Assembly (NCBI GenBank): GCA_023415075.1
Contig: JAEZLU010000213.1
Span: forward strand, 1-8,193
From: Bacillota bacterium
GTDB lineage: Bacteria > Bacillota > Negativicutes > Sporomusales > UBA7701
Direction: 5' to 3'
Length of the DNA: 8,193 bases
The stretch's first letter is position 1, and each line of letters starts with the position of its first letter. This document shows positions 5,849 to 8,193 of this stretch, in pieces. The notes below the pieces were generated by a model. The model was not told the DNA's origin. It made no database searches and saw only the letters and a list, made by a program, of their open reading frames with translations. The translations under genes and the position numbers were made by a program.

Positions 5849-6744
5849 TCAGATTGGAAAAGGTCAGCAAGCGCTACGGCCCCACCCTGGCGGTCAACGG
5901 CCTGTCACTGGCGGTCGAGGCCGGAGAAATCTTCGGTCTGGTGGGCCCGGACGGGGCCGGCAAGACCACGGTCATCCGCATGCTGACCGGGATTCTCGCT
6001 CCGAGCGGCGGTTCTTTGAGCGTGCTGGGGGCCGCCAACCCGGAAAAGATCAAGGATCAACTCGGCTATGTGCCCCAGAAGTTCAGCCTGTACGGCGACC
6101 TCACCGTTATGGAGAATATCCGGGTCATCGGCTCGTTGTACGGCCAGGCCGCCAGCGAGATCGACGCCCGGGCCTCAGTCATCCTCGGCTTCACCAAACT
6201 GCTGCCGTTTAAGGACCGCCTGGCCGACAACCTGTCGGGCGGCATGAAGCAGAAACTGGCCCTGGCGGCCGGCCTCATGCACAAGCCCCGGCTGTACTTC
6301 CTCGACGAGCCGACCACCGGCGTCGACCCGTTGTCGCGCCGCGAGTTCTGGCAAATGCTTTACGGGCTTAATAAGGAAGGAACTACCGTATTCGTGTCGA
6401 CCCCCTATATGGACGAGGCCGAATTGTGCACCCGGGTGGCCTTCATGCACAACGGCCGTATCGTGGCCTGCGACTCGCCCCGCGGCCTCCGCCGGGCCTA
6501 CCCCCACAAGGTGCTGGAACTGGCGACGGCCGCCAAAAACGTCAAACAACTGCTGGCCGGCAGCAGCGTCCTCGATGTCAACCCCTTCGGCGACCGCTAC
6601 CATCTGGTGGTAGCCGAAGCCGCAGCGGCCATGGCCGAAGTCGCCGCCATCCTGAACGGGGCCGGCATTGCTTTCGAGTCGCTGACCGAGGTGGCGCCGA
6701 CCCTGGAAGACGTATTCGTGGCCCTGGCGACGGAGGTGGCCTGA
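5845..6744 (+). CDS. ABC transporter ATPase 1 (YbhF N-half equivalent, degenerate H-loop)
   Basis: A 299-residue ATPase subunit of an ABC-2 exporter. Walker A is GPDGAGKTT (34-42), the Q-loop glutamine is Gln78 in VPQKFSLY, the signature is LSGGMKQ (130-136), and Walker B is LYFLDEP (150-156) with the catalytic Glu155, followed by the TGVDP D-loop. The position normally held by the switch histidine is proline (STPYMDEA, Pro187). Walker A has Asp where most members have Asn. A C-terminal extension (220-299) ends in TLEDVFVALA, as in drug-export ABC-2 ATPases. The His loss suggests that the ATP site formed by its Walker A hydrolyses slowly or only binds ATP. Position and sequence match the first half of the double ATPase YbhF. 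It starts within the HlyD stop (ATGA overlap) with only a weak upstream purine run, so translational coupling is likely. Confidence 0.96.
   Translation: MIRLEKVSKRYGPTLAVNGLSLAVEAGEIFGLVGPDGAGKTTVIRMLTGILAPSGGSLSVLGAANPEKIKDQLGYVPQKFSLYGDLTVMENIRVIGSLYGQAASEIDARASVILGFTKLLPFKDRLADNLSGGMKQKLALAAGLMHKPRLYFLDEPTTGVDPLSRREFWQMLYGLNKEGTTVFVSTPYMDEAELCTRVAFMHNGRIVACDSPRGLRRAYPHKVLELATAAKNVKQLLAGSSVLDVNPFGDRYHLVVAEAAAAMAEVAAILNGAGIAFESLTEVAPTLEDVFVALATEVA
6732..6739 (+). promoter_or_regulatory. Ribosome binding site that sets the ATPase 2 start
   Basis: GGAGGTGG, inside the last codons of ATPase 1 and 7 nt ahead of ATG 6747. The ATPase 2 frame is open about 320 nt further upstream, inside ATPase 1, but only 6747 has a ribosome site and a family-like N-terminus. 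Confidence 0.88.
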
Positions 6745-6746
6745 AA

Positions 6747-7649
6747 ATGTACGCCGTTGAACTTGATAACCTCACCCGCCGCTTCGGCGATTTTACCGCC
6801 GTCGACAGCGTCAGCCTGAAAATCAGGCAGGGGGCAATCTACGGCTTCCTCGGCCCTAACGGCTCAGGCAAGTCGACCACCATCCGCATGCTGTGCGGCT
6901 TGTTGGAACCAAGCGCCGGCGGCGGCCGGGTCCTCGGCCTCGACATCGCCCGCGATAGCGAGGCCATCAAACAGAAAATCGGCTACATGTCCCAGAAGTT
7001 CAGCCTGTACGACGATTTGACGGTCAGCGAGAACCTGACCTTCTACGCCGGCATGTACAGCTTGGAGCCGGCGGTGGAAAAAAGGCGGATAGCCGAGATG
7101 CTGGCCTTGGCCGGCCTGGAGAAGCGGCAGCATGAGCTTGTCGCCAATCTGTCGGGCGGCTGGAAGCAGCGGCTGGCTCTCGGCTGCTCGATCCTCCACG
7201 AACCGGCCATCCTGTTCCTCGACGAGCCGACAGGCGGCGTCGACCCCAAATCCCGCCGCCTGTTCTGGGACATCATCTACAACCTGTCGCTCGCCGGCAC
7301 CACCATCATGGTCACCACCCATTTCATGGACGAGGCCGAGCACTGCGATGAGATAGGCTTCATCTACGAAGGCCGCCTGCTGATAAGCGACAGCCCGGCC
7401 AACCTGAAAAAAAGCCTGCCGGGCGTGCTGCTGGCCATCCCGACCGCCGAGCCGATGGCCCTCCTGGCCGAAATCGAGGCCAAAGGCGACTACCTTGACG
7501 CCTATCCCTTCGGCGCCAGCCTCCACGTGCTGGCCACGTCGGCGGCAACTGACAGCTTTGCCGCCTATCAGCCGGAAATCATCGGCCCCTCGCTGGAGGA
7601 CGTCTTCGTATATCTCGTCAAATCCCACCGCAAGGAGATGGTAGCATGA
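6747..7649 (+). CDS. ABC transporter ATPase 2 (YbhF C-half equivalent, canonical)
   Basis: A 300-residue ATPase with a full set of motifs: Walker A GPNGSGKST (36-44), Q-loop Gln83 in MSQKFSLY, signature LSGGWKQ (135-141), Walker B ILFLDEP (155-161) with Glu160, GGVDP D-loop, and switch His192 in TTHFMDEAE. The C-terminal tail ends in SLEDVFVYLV, like ATPase 1. It would hydrolyse ATP to drive the ABC-2 permease. It is paralogous to ATPase 1 (the region after the Q-loop is nearly the same) and follows it after 2 bp, which supports a heterodimer equal to the fused YbhF of enterobacteria. The start codon is set by GGAGGTGG. Its stop overlaps the permease start by 4 bp. Homodimers of each ATPase cannot be excluded. 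Confidence 0.96.
   Translation: MYAVELDNLTRRFGDFTAVDSVSLKIRQGAIYGFLGPNGSGKSTTIRMLCGLLEPSAGGGRVLGLDIARDSEAIKQKIGYMSQKFSLYDDLTVSENLTFYAGMYSLEPAVEKRRIAEMLALAGLEKRQHELVANLSGGWKQRLALGCSILHEPAILFLDEPTGGVDPKSRRLFWDIIYNLSLAGTTIMVTTHFMDEAEHCDEIGFIYEGRLLISDSPANLKKSLPGVLLAIPTAEPMALLAEIEAKGDYLDAYPFGASLHVLATSAATDSFAAYQPEIIGPSLEDVFVYLVKSHRKEMVA
7632..7640 (+). promoter_or_regulatory. Ribosome binding site of the permease gene
   Basis: AAGGAGATG within the ATPase 2 tail, 5 nt ahead of ATG 7646. It supports the overlapping start. Confidence 0.75.
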
Positions 7650-8193
7650 GGCGGCTCAGGGCGCTCCTTCTGAAGGAATTCATCCAGATGCGCCGCGACC
7701 GGCTGACCTTTGCCATGATGATCGGCCTGCCCATCATCCAGCTCTTGGTATTCGGCTTCGCCATAAACACCGATGTCAAGCACCTGCCGACCATCGTCTT
7801 CGACCAGTCGCTGCAGCAGGAGGGCCGTGATTTCCTGGCCGCCCTCACCGCCAGCGAATACTTTGATATCAAGTATGTCGCCAAAAACTACCAGGAAGTC
7901 AACAACTCGATCGATTCAGGCAAAACCAAGGTCGGAGTCATCATCCCGCCCGACTTTTCCGACAACCTCAAGCACGGCCGCAGTGCCGCCATCCAGGTAA
8001 TCGTCGACGCCTCCGACTCGATGGCCGCCTCTTCGGCCATCAGCGCCGCCCAGCTCATCGGCCAGATCAAATCCCAGGAAATAATGCTGACAAGGCTGCA
8101 GGGCTACACCGGCCGCAAGGCCGAGCTGCCCTACGACGTGCGGATACGGCCATGGTACAACCCCGACTTCGTCACCGCCTTCTACATGGTGCC
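7646..8193 (+). CDS. ABC-2 type permease, YbhS-like (3' end outside window)
   Basis: The first 182 residues of a membrane permease run to the window edge with no stop. The N-terminus MRRLRALLLKEFIQMRRDRLTF is the usual cytoplasmic start of this family. A first membrane helix follows at about 23-41 (AMMIGLPIIQLLVFGFAIN). The rest is an extracytoplasmic domain, including TDVKHLPTIVFDQS and IDSGKTKVGVIIPPDFSDNL, ending in YDVRIRPWYNPDF, which in family members lies just before the remaining membrane helices. Full-length members are about 370-380 residues, so roughly half is missing. It starts in an ATGA overlap with ATPase 2. By analogy with YbhS/YbhR a second permease is expected downstream and the two would form the membrane channel. 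The substrate is unknown; drugs, toxic aromatics or cations are known for related systems. Confidence 0.94.
   Translation, partial: MRRLRALLLKEFIQMRRDRLTFAMMIGLPIIQLLVFGFAINTDVKHLPTIVFDQSLQQEGRDFLAALTASEYFDIKYVAKNYQEVNNSIDSGKTKVGVIIPPDFSDNLKHGRSAAIQVIVDASDSMAASSAISAAQLIGQIKSQEIMLTRLQGYTGRKAELPYDVRIRPWYNPDFVTAFYMV

Noticed and set aside
6426..6746. N-terminal extension of ATPase 2 within ATPase 1
   Set aside because: It is out of frame with a fully conserved ATPase 1 C-terminus and lacks a ribosome site. ATG 6747 has GGAGGTGG at 7 nt.
1..8193. CRISPR array, transposon, phage or defence island
   Set aside because: There are no spaced repeat units, terminal inverted repeats, transposase or integrase motifs, nor toxin-antitoxin or nuclease genes. 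Codon use looks even across the genes.

Overview
The window looks like chromosomal DNA from a high-GC, anaerobic, probably diderm Firmicute, most plausibly of the class Negativicutes (Sporomusa/Selenomonas relatives). Three things point that way, all by inference. There are strong Gram-positive-style Shine-Dalgarno sites. There is a Selenomonas-type lysine/ornithine decarboxylase and an oxygen/NO-scavenging flavodiiron protein. And there is an efflux operon whose HlyD-type adaptor makes most sense in a cell with an outer membrane. No rRNA, tRNA, mobile element, CRISPR array or phage gene was seen.

Left part (1-4098), all on the minus strand, four genes with an intergenic gap before each. Read in transcription order from the right they are: a TANGO2/NRDE-family protein (4098-3343); an A-type flavodiiron protein (3094-1904) with a hairpin terminator; a fold-III PLP decarboxylase of the lysine/ornithine/diaminopimelate group (1755-589) with a strong intrinsic terminator; and an exported protein of unknown function (466 to beyond the window edge). 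Ahead of the exported-protein gene is a tandem TGTCAC direct repeat that resembles a PhoB-type box. Ahead of the flavodiiron gene is an AT-rich island with a PerR/Fur-like sequence, and a perfect GC-rich hairpin.

Right part (4279-8193), all on the plus strand, is one tightly packed operon: TetR-family regulator, HlyD-type membrane-fusion protein, two ABC ATPases and an ABC-2 permease cut by the window end. Junctions overlap by 4-8 bp or are 2 bp apart. The order matches E. coli cecR-ybhG-ybhF-ybhS-ybhR, except that the double-ATPase YbhF is here two separate genes. The first ATPase has a proline in place of the switch histidine and the second is canonical, so the pair is probably an asymmetric heterodimer powering drug or toxic-compound export. 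The TetR protein probably represses its own operon from an operator between its promoter and start codon.

I did not find a clearly new biological system. The points most worth following are the asymmetric split ATPase pair, the two candidate regulatory sites upstream of the exported-protein and flavodiiron genes, and the unknown exported protein.
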